Below, one piece after another: positions 47,943-59,724 of a DNA stretch of 64,000 nucleotides. The stretch's first letter is position 1. Each line of letters starts with the position of its first letter. The DNA lies in NCBI GenBank assembly GCA_010356995.1, contig ML996687.1, forward strand, positions 1,959,876 through 2,023,875, written 5' to 3'. A model generated the notes under the pieces. That model ran no database searches and was not told the origin of the DNA. It saw only the letters and a program-made list of their open reading frames with translations. A program made the position numbers and the translations under genes. Source of the stretch: Trichodelitschia bisporula (lineage: Eukaryota; Ascomycota; Dothideomycetes; Phaeotrichales; Phaeotrichaceae).

Positions 47943-49840
47943 CTAATCCTGATCCATAAGCTCCATCTCCGACTCCGTGCTTTCGCCATCAATATCCATA
48001 TCCTCCCCCTCATTCTCCTCCTCGCCCTCCTCGCCCCTCCCCTTCTCCTTCGCCCCCTCCTTCACCACCTTCCGCACAACCTCCCCATTCCCCTCCCACC
48101 GCTCCAAGCGCCGCAGTGACTTCCTAAGCACACTCGCCATGCTTTCCGCCTCCTCGCCATACCCAGTAAGCTTCTCCATCGGCCCATCCTCCTCGGAATC
48201 GTACCCGGGAGGCCGATTCTTGTACTTGATCATCGTGCTCAAGAACGGCCCGTCCCGATGGCGCTTCTTCCGCGCACTATCCCGCTCTTCCCGCAGGCCC
48301 CGATCAAGAATGTAATCGACCCGCTCCTTGCGGTACCGCTCCAGAGCAAGCTGGTGACTCGTAAGCGGCCGCGTCCGCTTGTGCGCCTGCTCCGCCCCAT
48401 TCGGCGCAATGTAGTACCCATGCGGTCCGCGCCCCGCGCCCTCCGCACCCTCCGCCCCCTCACCCAGTGAATCCGCCTTGAAGCGACCGAACGAGCGCCC
48501 GCCCTCCGCAGTGCCGCGGCGCCAGTTACCCCGGCCCGGACCCTTTTTCGGCGCTTCGTCGTTGAGCAGCGTGTTGACGCGCATGCCAGCTGGTTTGGCG
48601 GGGGTGTGAGCATCGGGGCTGGCCGAGCGCGTGCGGTCGGTATCAGAGTGGTGCTCGGTCTTCAGGGCGGTAGCGAGGGCCTTGGAGCGGCGCGATGTGC
48701 TGGCCGATGGCGCGGGGGAGGTGAAGTCGCGGGCCGGGCTGGCGTCGTCGCTCATGACGCTGAAGACTGGGTTCTGGGTGTAGCTGCGCTTACCTCCGCG
48801 CTTGGGGCCGGTGACCACAGGCGCCATGTCGGACTTGAGGATGGCTTCATCGGTTAGCTGAGTAAGAGATGCATTTTTACGAGATTCAACCATACTGGCA
48901 CGTTCTTGACGTTTGAGCTCGCCAAACTCTAGCTCGTCCTTTGTGTCCATGTTTTCGGCGGCTTCTTCCTCGGTAGAAAGTTCCACAAAGGCGGGACACT
49001 TGATGGGTGGCGCGCTGGGATCACCACCGGTGCGTCCAGGCCCATACGGGTTGTTGCGAGCGGCCTCGCTGGTAAAGTCGCTCTCCAGATACCACCACAT
49101 GAGCCAGAGGAAGGCGGTGGCGCGGCTCCCGCTGCTGAAGTTTGTCTTCATGACCAGATCGAAGAAGTCGCGCGGGACGTCAAAGTGCATCTCGGAGACC
49201 TTCGGCGCGTTTTGTGCGAGCACAAAGATCAAGTTGACCGGATTGGTGCGCGGAATCTCAGCGCGCTGGATTTCTTCGATCGACGACGGCTGCGGAACGT
49301 CTTCCGTCGCACCCTTGAGGATAGACTTCAGACGGGGTGCGTCCTGTAGCTGCTTGTATGCATTCGGGTCCTGATGGGCCTGCAGCGAAGGAATGGAGTG
49401 GTAGGTACGCAGCTGCGCTCGCATCTCAGGGAAGACTGTCGGATGTTAGCGTGATTCATAGGGGCAAGGAATGTCAGACAGTTGAGAGTGGTATTCATGC
49501 GCCCAACGTTCACCAGCAGGCAAACCATGGCCATGTTCAGCGCGGCGGGACGCTCCGTCAGCAGCTTGTCTTTGAGAATCTTGCTGCACTTGCTGCTCTT
49601 CGCCATGGAATCGAGGTAGATATCGGCGAAGGTATGGTTCCCGGTGCCATCGGAAGCTTTGTGGAAGACCGGCTTGTCGTCTTCGAAGACCATCTTGAGA
49701 AAGTCGTACTGGATGTCCTTGCGCCAGAGGGGCATGCCATCATCCTTCTTCAAATGGCGGATCTTGTTGCCGGAGTAGACGGACGACACGCTGCCGTTCG
49801 CGTTACGACGCGTGGTCGTAGTGGTAGACTGGTGTGCCAT
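47943..49840 (-). CDS. IES1: INO80 chromatin-remodelling complex subunit Ies1
   Basis: Nuclear subunit of the INO80 nucleosome remodeller. Exons are 49480..49840 and 47943..49435, 617 residues; the 44-nt intron ends CTAACATCCGACAG and joins RMNTTLN to FFPEMRAQLRTYHSIPSLQ. The N-terminal conserved block reads RHLKKDDGMPLWRKDIQYDF and LLTERPAALNMAMVCLLVNV. The second, and most diagnostic, block is MKTNFSSGSRATAFLWLMWW followed by YLESDFTSEAARNNPYGPG. The C-terminal half is low complexity with a conserved-looking RERKDR-type basic helix (LALERYRKERVDYILDRGLR) and a very acidic tail. I am confident of the family because of the FLWLMWWYLESDF segment. Confidence 0.93.
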
Positions 49841-50511
49841 TCTGGCACTGCGCGATCGTCGGGGATTAGAGTAGGTAGTTAATCGCTAGCCCGATAAATG
49901 AGGTGGCGAGTAGAGAGCGTGTGGAAATGAAGGTGGAGTTGAAGAGGGTTGCGGAGGTGAGGTTAATGGAGAACGCGGAGAAGTGTGTCAAGAGCCGGCG
50001 ACACCATCGCGACTTGCTAAGCCATGCGTGGCGCAGGTACCACACGTCAGCCACATCCACAGCGGGCCCGTGCGCCATCTACAAGTGTGGCGTTAGAGTT
50101 CCACCACCATTATCTGCGAGCGCATCTCTACCATCACGGATGTATAATGTCGGTATCAAGGACTGAGGAGGCACGATACAGATAGAGCATAGGAGGACAA
50201 TAGGAGTATAGAGATAAAACCAAGAGCTTGTCCGGTCAGCTTACATCCGTAGAGACGACAGTTACGAGAACCTCCCTAGGACTGGCACACGTCACCTTAC
50301 GAGACTACTGTGTGCTGCCACGACACTGCCAAATCGGTGTAGGGTTAGGGTTAGGGTTAGTGCGCCTTAAGAAAATACACAGGAACAGACAGTAGCCACT
50401 CAAGTCATCAACGCAATCATCAATGGAATCAATCAGTCGTGCTACATTACGTTAACTCCCTCAACTCCCTACTCCACCACGTCCACCAACCCCCAGCCAC
50501 CAACCCTAACC
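49841..50511. other. Intergenic, between IES1 and MCM5
   Basis: 670 bp; no gene recognised. It is the upstream region of IES1 (minus) and the downstream region of MCM5 (minus), and it holds the TTAGGG array at 50339-50360. Confidence 0.5.
50339..50360. repeat. Interstitial telomere-type repeat (TTAGGG)
   Basis: Three and a half copies of TTAGGG lie between IES1 and MCM5. Two further TTAGGG copies, on the minus strand, overlap the MCM5 stop at 50502-50515. Confidence 0.9.
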
Positions 50512-52919
50512 CTAAAACTCCTCCGTATCCATCCCCTCAGCCTCAATAAACACCAGCCGCGTCCCCTCACCCGCCGTCTGCCACACATCAAGCAATGCAT
50601 ACTCATCCAGCGCCTCATCAAACTGATCCGCCGTAAACCCCTTAGCAAGCACCCGCTCCCGCACCCGCCGCAAATCCAAATCCCCACTCCCATCCCCCAC
50701 CGCCGCAGCACCCGACTCCTTCATCCCGCGCACGAGATGGTAAATCTTGCTAGCGGGCGTATGATCCGCCCGCCCCCGCTCATCAGCATACAAACTCGCC
50801 TTACTAACCTCAATAATCCGCAGCGCCTCATCCACATCATCCGCAATCACCGTCTCCGCGAAGCGCAGCCGTGCGAGCGCCTGCGCCAACCGCACCACCG
50901 CGAGCAGTGTGCGGGTGGAAGTGTGTGTGAAGGCGCGCTTGGCCGATTCGTCTTTCTTGTGCTGCTGGCGCATGCGCACGTACGCGCCGACCAGGTAATC
51001 GGCGACGGATTGCGGGACAGTGGGGCGGAACGCGCGCGCGCGCGCGATCCACTGCCGCAGCTCGGCTTGTGTGAAGACAGCGCCTTCGGGCTCCGGGTGC
51101 CGGTTGTGGATGTGCACGTAGGCGACGTGGCGCGCGAGGTCCTCATCTGTGTCGCGCGAGGGCGTGTCGAGGATTAGGAACATGATGTCGAAGCGGGAGA
51201 GTAGGGCTGCGGGTAGGTTGATGTTTTCCACGGGGGAGATGCGCGGGTTATAGCGGCCGTAGAGCGGATTGGCGGCTGCTAGGATCGAGGCGCGCGCGTT
51301 GAGCGTTGTTGTGATGCCTGCTTTTGAAATGGAGATGGTCTGTTGCTCCATGACTTCGTGGATTGCGGTCCGGTCGCTGTCGTCCATCTTGTCGAACTCG
51401 TCGATGCAGCACATGCCGTTGTCGGCGAGCACGAGTGCGCCGCCCTCGAGAACCATCTCGTCTGTCACCGGGTCCCGCATTACCGCAGCCGTAAGGCCGA
51501 CGCCGCTGCTACCGCGTCCGGTCGTGTAGACGCCGCGTGGGGCGACCTTCGTGATATACTTGAGCAGCTGCGACTTGGCCACACCGGGGTCACCCATAAG
51601 GCAAACGTTGATATCGCCACGGATGCGCATGCCGTCGCCCATATCCTTCGTCACACCGCCAATCAGCTGCAACAGCAGCGCCTTCTTCACGTCGAGGTGT
51701 CCGAAAATCTCCGGTGCGATAGACCGCGCCAACATCTCGTACAGCTGGCCTTGGCGCTCCAGCTCGTTCATGCGGCGCAGCGTCGACGGCGCGAGAACCG
51801 TGTCTTCGTAGCTCTTCTTGTGCTGCGTCACGTGTTGCGCTTCCAGGTAAGTGTCCGTCAGCAGCCCGGCGCGGATCGCCTTGAAACCGGTGTAGGGCGT
51901 CGGCAGGAAGATGCCCGCGATGTCGACCACATCTCCCGGGTTTACCGTCCGCACCAGCGCGCCGTGGCAGTGTACCGTCAGTTGGCGCGGGATGTGCCCG
52001 ACCGGCACCTGGTCAGCCATCTCCTGGATCTTGACCTCCTGGAAGGGCAAAAACTTGGAGGCGCGCGTCGACAGGTGGAGCTGGCCTTTGGCGTTGTTAT
52101 TCTTGCACTCGTCGCTCGGGCACTCGGTCAGCGGCGCAAACTGCTTCGCGTTCACCGGCTGGAAGATTTCGTTGCCGCAGCGGTCGCAGGTATACGCGTT
52201 GACCTTGATGGCGGGCTTGACGTCGGACACGCGGGTAGCAATCCCGCGGATCGTGATCAAGTGCCCGAGGTGCGCGCCGTGGACCTGCCGCACAGCCAGT
52301 GCTTTCGACTTCTCGCTGCTCGCGCCTGACGGTGTCATCGGCTTGAGGTTCAGCGTATAGCGGCGCGTGAGCTCAGGCGGGAAGATGGATGCGGGGACCG
52401 TAGCGTCTTGCTCGACAGCTTCCTGCACGCGCTCGTTGCGGCGCAGGCGCTGAGACATGATAACGTCGAGCACGTCGTCCTTGAACGAGGGGTCGCGCTC
52501 GGCGGGAGGCATCACCTCGTCGACGGCGCGGGAGAACACCTCGATGTAGTGTAGCGCATTTGTCTCGATGGATGAGATCAAGTGCAAGTCCTGGCCCGCG
52601 TCGAGCATGCGCCTCTCGTACTCCACGAGGTCGTCCAGTTCGATGGTGATGCTGTCTGTGGTGCGGTTCGCAATAGCCTGGAGGACCCGCATGTACTTGA
52701 GCTTCGGGCGAGCATCGTCGACAAGGTCGTAGTCATCGTCGAGGTTGAGGTCGTCAACCGCGGTGTCGATCGACGTGGACTTGAAGGTTTTGAGAAAGTC
52801 GGCGAACGCGCCTGCGGGGTTAGCGGTCTCCAAATAACAAGAGCGGTGCGCTGGAGAAGGAGAGACATACTCTGCTGCTCGCTGTAATTGATATCAACGC
52901 GAATATTGAAGAGCGCCAT
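50512..52919 (-). CDS. MCM5: DNA replication licensing factor Mcm5
   Basis: Subunit of the MCM2-7 replicative helicase. Exons are 52871..52919 and 50512..52811, 782 residues; the 59-nt intron starts GTATGT and ends CTAACCCCGCAG and joins NYSEQQS to AFADFLKTF. The zinc finger is [11 protein letters not shown] with CPSDECKN. The helicase core has Walker [15 protein letters not shown] (about residue 424), Walker [15 protein letters not shown] and the arginine finger in [11 protein letters not shown]. The N-terminal MCM OB region includes [16 protein letters not shown]. The C-terminal winged-helix segment ends [13 protein letters not shown]. The TAG stop is part of TTTTAGGGTTAGGG, a telomere-like sequence. 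It is divergent from PEX1 with 261 bp between start codons. Confidence 0.97.
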
Positions 52920-53180
52920 TGTGTTGCTGGCGGTGTTGAGTTTGCCGTCGGCGTAGTGGAGGGCTTTGGCGGCTGGTGTCGTGAAGGCGCGTCGCGAGCG
53001 CGTATCCTAGAACTAGCGCCTGGGGCATCAGAGTCGCGGTCAGGCAGCAACCTCGAAGCGGCAAGGCGTACTGCAGCACGACCTCGGCCCGCGCGCATAA
53101 GCTCCCGCGACACGGGCAAGCTGCGGAGGCGAACGACTTCAGACAGGAAGACTTCAGACGACAAATCCTCAGCCATTACA

Positions 53181-56100
53181 ATGCCTCCAAAGCGTCCCGC
53201 CGTGCAGGCGGAGGTCGCGCTGCTGCACTCACTCAAGAGCTGCCTCGTCAATTTGCCCGCCTCGCTCGTCGTCGCGCTGAGCAATGCGAACACCGTACGT
53301 CGCCGCCGCTCCTCCGTGGTCCACTACTTACTGTCTTAGGTCGCCCAGAATGTCGTCGTTGAGCTTTCCTACCGGGACAAGACCCCAAAGTCCGTCTTTC
53401 TCGGCTGGACTGGCATGCAGAGCAAACGCCGTCTCGTACCCGTCGTCAGCCGGGATGGTATCGCCGGCGTTCGTGGCAATCGAGAGCAGGAGGTGCCGCT
53501 CGTTGAGATGGACACAGCATTTGCGCGGCTGCTGGGGATTACAGATGGGCAAAAGGTACTTTAACCCTAACCCTTTCGTCTGAATTCAGCGCTCTAACCT
53601 CTATTACAGGTCTCCGTCACCCTCCACGTCGACCCGCCCCAGGCTCACACCATCAACATCGAGCCCCTAACCCCCGTCGACTGGGAAATGATCGAGCTGC
53701 ACGCACAGTTCCTCGAACTCAACTTCCTATCCCAAGTGCGTGCGCTTCCCAATCCCAGCTTCACCACCGACGGCGCTATCCCCCATCCCATCACCCTCCA
53801 CCTCTCCCCCACCTCCACCGCCAACATCGTCGTTACATCCATCGCGCCGATCCCCACCACACCGTCCCCATTTATCAAGATCTCCGCCGACGCCGAAGTC
53901 ATCGTCGCACCCAAAGAGCGCAAGCCCGCCGCCGACCGCGAGCGCGGCGTCAGCACCGGCCGCCGCAGCTCAGCCGGGCGCAGCGGCGCAAGTACTGTCC
54001 GGCGGAAGAGTAGCCGCGAGACCACGCGGGGCGTTGTCTTCCTGCGTGGTGTGGAGCGCGGCGTGGTGCAAGAGTGGTTCGATGACACTGCCGACGCCGA
54101 CACTGGACTAAAAGTCTGGGTCGACCGTGACGTGCTGCTGTCCAAGGCCCTGCGCAACGTGACGTGGGTGGCAGTGTCGGTCGTGCGCCCCGTGGGTCTT
54201 TTGGAGGCCGTCGACCCGCAAAAGGAGGCGGCTGAAACGGAGAAACCGACCCTCAAGCTTGTGGCCCAACTCCTCCCGTGGGACGAGGCTCCCGACAGCC
54301 ACCACGTTGCCCTCTCGTCGCCCCTCTGCAAGGCACTTGCGTCGGACGGCATGGTGGGCGGCCCGGTTAAGCTCGAGGCGGCACCGGCGCTAATTGCTAA
54401 AGGAGACGCAAACGCCGTACGAAAGCTGAAGGTCCTCCCATTTGGCGCCGTATCCCAAGGTCTCAAGCTCGGCGCGCAGGCTGAGCGGGATGCAGCTGCG
54501 CGTGTAGTCAAGGATGTCCTCGGCGACTTGCTTGAGGGGCCACTTATTGACGGCATGTTGTTACCCACAAGCGACGAGTTCGCCGGCGGCATCTTGCGCT
54601 TCGACCCCCCAGTGCCGGCCACGAACGGCAAGAGGCCGATGACCTGGTTCCTCGGTTCCGAGCGCAAGCTCCCCCTCGAAGTCGCACCCGAAACCCCGAA
54701 ACCTGTCTCCTCGCTGAAGCCATGGTCCCCCGGCGAGGCCTTGCCCGCCACACCACCAGTCATGGTCGGAATCGACCCCCTCATCGAGCAGCTCACCTCC
54801 AACCTAGCGCACTCATCTTCCGTCCTACTCACCGGTGGCCTGGGCGCAGGCAAGACGAACCTCGCGCAGCTCGTCGCCCACCGCCTGCGCCACGAACTCC
54901 TCTTCCACACCGCGTACTTCTCATGCCGCAACCTCGTCACCGAGGAGGCGCGCGTGTCTACCATCAAGGAGGCCCTGACCCGCCTCTTCGCGTCCGCCGC
55001 GTGGGGCGCCCGCCGCGGCGGCCGCGCGCTCATCGTCCTTGATGACCTTGACCGCTTGTGCCCCGTCGAGACGGAGCTCCAGGTCGGCGGCGAAAATGGC
55101 CGCAGTCGGCATGTTAGTGAGACCCTCTGTGCCATCGTGCGGCAGTTCTGCGGCCCGGACAGCGGTGTCGTGCTCCTCGCTACCGCACAGAGCAAGGAGG
55201 CCCTAAACAACGTCGTCGTTGGCGGCCACGTCGTGCGCGAAATCACCAGCCTCTCTGCCCCAAATAAGGACGGTCGTCGCCGTGTGCTCGAAATGCTCGC
55301 CCGTGGTGAAGCCGGCCCCGCTGACGGCCCCAGCTTCAGCGTCGCGCCGCACATCGACTTCCTCGACCTTGCTGGCCAGACGGACGGTTATATGCCCGGC
55401 GACCTCGTGCTACTCACCGCGCGCGCACGCTCCGAGTGCTTAATCCGCACTCTCGCCGAGGCCGCGCCCGCACGCCCCGGATCAGCCGGCGCGCCGTCAA
55501 CATTCGAGCTCGGCGCCAGCGACTTCGCCGCCGCGCTGAAGGGTTTCACACCCGCATCCCTCCGCAACGTGACGCTCCAGAGTAGCAGCGTGGAATGGAG
55601 CTCAATCGGCGGGCTCCACACAACCCGGCAGATGCTCCTCGAAACGCTCCAATACCCAACAACCTACGCCCCCATCTTCGCCAAATGCCCCCTCCGCCTG
55701 CGCTCCGGCCTACTCCTCTACGGTTTCCCCGGGTGCGGCAAAACGCTCCTCGCCTCCGCCATCGCCAGCACCGCAAACCTAAACTTCATCTCCGTCAAAG
55801 GACCTGAAATTTTGAACAAGTACATCGGCGCCTCGGAAAAGTCAGTGCGGGACCTGTTCGAGCGCGCTCAGGCGGCCCGGCCCTGTGTACTTTTCTTCGA
55901 TGAATTCGACGCAATTGCGCCGAAGCGCGGGCATGATAGTACTGGTGTCACAGACCGCGTGGTCAACCAGCTGCTGACGCAGATGGACGGTGCCGAAGGG
56001 CTCTCAGGCGTGTATGTCCTGGCCGCGACCTCGAGGCCGGATCTTATCGACCCCGCGCTTCTGCGTCCGGGGCGTCTGGATAAGTCCCTCCTCTGCGGGA

Positions 56101-56744
56101 TGCCGGACGCTCACGAGCGCGCGGACATCCTCCGCGCCGTAGCGGCGCAAGTGCGCGTCGGCCCGGAGGTCGGCGACCGCTGGCCCGAAGTCGCGGCCGT
56201 GACGGAGGGGTTCTCAGGCGCGGATCTGCAGGCGCTGGTGTACAATGCGCAATTGGAGGCTGTGCACGAGGCCCTGGGCGAGGCGGATGTGAGTGTCGGG
56301 CGGCGCGTGAATGGCGCGGGTGAGGGGGGCAAGGGCGGGCCTGATTTCACATATTTTCGCTTTGGCGATCCGGAAGTCCAGTTTGATGAGGAGGTGGGTT
56401 CTAAGGCGCTGGCGGAGCGGGCGCGGGTTGCGGCGCAGCTGAGGGAGTTGGCGGTTGTGAGGCGCAAGATGAGGGCTGGGAGGCGGGATGAGGTCGAGGG
56501 TGCAAGGGAGGTGTATCATTCTGGGGAAGAGGAGGCGGGCCCGAAGACGGAGTCTGGGCATCGGTCGCCGGTGATTGAGTGGCGGCACATGCAGAGCAGT
56601 CTCAAGGCGACGCGGGCGAGTATCAGTGCTGAGGAGCGGCGGCGGCTGGATGGGATTTATAGGTCGTTTGTGGTGGGCCGCAGCGGAGACTTGCCGAGCG
56701 GGCAGGGCGGGACGGATGTTGGGGGGCGGGTGAGCCTCATGTAG
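53181..56744 (+). CDS. PEX1: Peroxisomal biogenesis AAA-ATPase Pex1
   Basis: Type II AAA-ATPase that with Pex6 extracts the ubiquitinated import receptor Pex5 from the peroxisome membrane. Exons are 53181..53294, 53340..53555 and 53610..56744, 1154 residues. The N-terminal PEX1-N domain begins MPPKRPAVQAEVALLHSLKS and includes HINIEPLT-type sequence (PPQAHTINIEPLTPVDWEMI). D1 has Walker A GGLGAGKTNLAQL (about 520) and Walker B ALIVLDDLDRLCP. D2, the conserved active ring, has Walker A LLYGFPGCGKTLLASAI (about 815), Walker B VLFFDEFDAIAPKRGHD and sensor/Arg-finger sequence DPALLRPGRLDKSLLC. The second intron contains the telomere-like AACCCTAACCC. It converges with SEC53 about 150 bp downstream. 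Confidence 0.96.
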
Positions 56745-56897
56745 ATTATTGTAGGTCTATCTGGACTACTTGTAACTTTTGAGCCGAGTCACGGCGAGGG
56801 GCAGAATCTAGGTCGGCGAAAGCTCAACTGACTCGATGTCTTGCCACATTATGACTGTCCCTACCGACTCCATGAACGCAATGCTAACACAGCCGGC

Positions 56898-57799
56898 CTA
56901 CAACTCCGGGAACAGCGCCTTCAGCTGCGCAATGGTGTCCTCCGGATTCTTGACGCTGTGTCCGATCGTACGCGGGTCGCTGTAGATCTCGAAGTCGTTC
57001 CCGCCCTTCATCGTCTTGTCACCGAAGAAGTGGATCGTCTCGAACTTGACGCCGTCCGGCCGCTGCGGGTCAGCCTCAAGGTGCTGCAGGCAGTACGTCT
57101 TGTCCCAGCCCGTGGGGAACACGTCGAAGGAAATCGCACCGCCGATGGAGAACCTGTGTCGTCAGCTTGCGCCTTCACGTCAAACAAGCACCCACGTCAG
57201 GCTCAGGTCCGAGAATTCCTTGCGCAGCGCCTCCACCATCTTCTCCCGCACCTTATGCTCAGCGTCGTACTCGGAGAACGCATGGCGCTCATCGTTGCTC
57301 GCATTACGCCCAATTGGCGAAACATTGATCATGCCATTGCGAAACTCAACAAACGTCCCGCGCATAACCGGCAAATCCAGCTCCGAGATATACCGCAAGC
57401 AGAACTTCGCCAGACGCTTATAATTCTCCTCGCCAATCCACCCAATGAAGCTCTGCGTCGCGAGCGGGACACCGAGGCGGTACGCCGTCAGCCCGTTCTC
57501 GGGAAAGCAGAAGTCGAAAAGGCTCGTGACGTTGACGTCCGCGCTTCCTAGCTGCTCCTGCTGCTTCGCCATGTCTGATCCGCCGACGTAGCCGATCGCG
57601 ACGCGCTGGCGGAGCCGCGACAGCAGCATAAGGATCTCAGGGCTCGCGGGCTGCGGACCGGTCAGCGGCGAATATGGCGGGGTGATGGAAGACGCACCCG
57701 GCGTGACGGCGTCAGTGTCTCGTCGACATCGAACAGCACGATTGTGTTCTTGATGGGGCGGTCCGCGAGGGCGGGGATGATGGCGCCGGCGGCGGTCAT
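56898..57799 (-). CDS. SEC53: Phosphomannomutase
   Basis: Converts mannose-6-phosphate to mannose-1-phosphate for GDP-mannose, glycosylation and GPI anchors; cytosolic HAD-family enzyme. Exons are 57698..57799, 57196..57650 and 56898..57153, 270 residues, close to the usual 250. Introns of 47 and 42 nt have CTGAC branch sites. Recognised blocks: [120 protein letters not shown] and [20 protein letters not shown]. The catalytic motif reads DVDET where yeast Sec53 and human PMM2 have DVDGT, so a Gly next to the second catalytic Asp is Glu here. The remaining active-site residues are intact. Confidence 0.96.
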
Positions 57800-59724
57800 G
57801 GTTGCAGGACGAGGGGAGAGTGAGGAATGGTAAGGTGGAGTGGAGTTGTGTAGAGGTGGAGAAGGCGGAGTCGAGGAGGTGTGGAGGTGTGGAGGCGCGT
57901 GGAGGTGCGTGGAGTTGCGGTGCATTAAATTCACGAACTGTCCTCACCGCACTTTGAGCTCCCCGCATCATCACGTGCGCGCAGCAGTTGACGGCTAGCC
58001 ACTACCAGTTGGCGGCGGGAGCTGCAAGGGAGAAGTTGACCAATTTTATCCAATCAGTGACAGGAATTGGGGACGTGTCGTCCGTTTTGGGAAATGGTAA
58101 GGGATCGGGACGTGTTTTTGTCCTTGGATGGTCCCATAAGCAGCTAACGCGCATTAGTTGAAAGCTCAAGCAGCCTACATACGCATCAGTCAAAAGCTCA
58201 TCAAGCTGCCTACTTAAGCACTTTTGCAGGTATTTAATTAGTGGAACGCAACCAACGAAATTGAATTTCTCCTTATGTAAGGAGGTCTCCCACCCTATCC
58301 ATAGCAAATTGCTTCACCTTCACCCGTAGCATACGGCGTATAGCAGCCGTACCGTGGTCCATAGACCGGGGCGGAAAAGGGTGGGGAAGTCGGTCCCGTT
58401 AGGGAGGTGGGCGGTGTAATCAGTACTGCCTCGCCTCCGTTCTTCAACCTTGAGCAGGACAGCCGCCGTGATAGTCATGTGCCCAAGAAGCCAGAGATCT
58501 CTGTCTTAGTAGAGCTGGGACCAGGTCTCTAACAGCCCAACCTCAAGAACAAGTTTGCAGACGAGATCATCCCCTTCATTGTATGACTCAACCAGGAGAT
58601 TGGGCACTTTTTCCGAACCACGGTATTGGCCGATAAACTCAAGAACGCCCTGTGCAGTTGATAGCACGAGGTCCAAGCCCATAGAGTTTCTCATCGCATC
58701 TGAAACGGCACCGATGAGGCCCTCGTGGATCGGCGAATGGTGTAGGTAATAATCGCTTTACTAGTAACAGCATTCCATTGGAGTATGGGGAATCTTGACC
58801 TAATTACTAGTTAGCCGACATAGCTCGGGCGGATGACGAGAGGGGAGGCCGGCGGCACATACGAATCCTCCGTATGGAGGGCCTCAAACTCCGTTCTTGT
58901 CATAGGAATGCGCATCGTCATGCCCTCCGTACATTAACTAGATTGAAGACACATAAGGCCTACAAGACTTACTTCGTAGTGTGGAGAGACGGCGGCACAG
59001 AAAGTGAATGAACGCAAATGTAAGATTGAAGACACTGCAACTAACTGGGACTGGGAACCCACACGACTGAGTACAAGCCTCTCTCAGAGCCTCCTTCTCA
59101 ACCGTCGGTGTTCACCGGTCCCTGCCTCCTACCATGTATTGGTAGGCTCTTGCTAAGAAGTGCAGGTAAGCCTGCTCCATGAGGCGATATGTAAGGCGCT
59201 TGCTGTTACACCCTATGTTCCTTCCCCACATCACTGAGGACCCCAAACCACTCATGAGGGTCCAACTAGTCAGAAGTTTAGTCGTGACTGTAGTTGCCAA
59301 CCGCCCCGACCGACCTCGGGCAACCGGATTTAGCCAAAGGCCGGGCCGGTTCCGCCATACTGGCCGGGCATCTTTCTGGATGCATATCGGGCGAGACCAG
59401 ACCTATGAATCCGCCCGTTTCGCCCATCCGCGCCCGCTAGTGGGCGCGGCCGGGGATGGGCATCACCGGTACCACGAAGAAGAGACACGACGCATGAATG
59501 AAGTCCAACAACTAGTATCACGCCGCCGCACCTATCCACAGCAGCCGCCAATGCCTCAGTGCAAGGGAAATAATGAAGGATAACTCCGCCGCAAATCTAC
59601 GTATCAGTATTCAGCACAACGTCCCTCATCCAGCTCATGCCTCGTCTACTCAGCTCTCATCAACTCATGTTCTCATCCACTCATGTCCTCTTCAAATCAT
59701 GCTCTCCTCCACACATCCAGGTAC
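57800..59724. other. Intergenic; possible gene fragment on minus strand
   Basis: About 1.9 kb. At 58506-58755 a minus-strand open frame reads like protein (HHSPIHEGLIGAVSDAM, then VLEFIGQYRG and KVPNLLVESYNEGDDLVCK) but has no convincing start. Nothing upstream extends it, and I do not recognise the family; it may be a gene remnant. The rest holds no gene I can support. A short palindrome GCCCGCTAGTGGGC is near 59428. Confidence 0.4.

Noticed and set aside
53645-55354. 569-codon open frame opposite PEX1
   Set aside because: Antisense to a well-supported AAA-ATPase exon; no recognisable domain.
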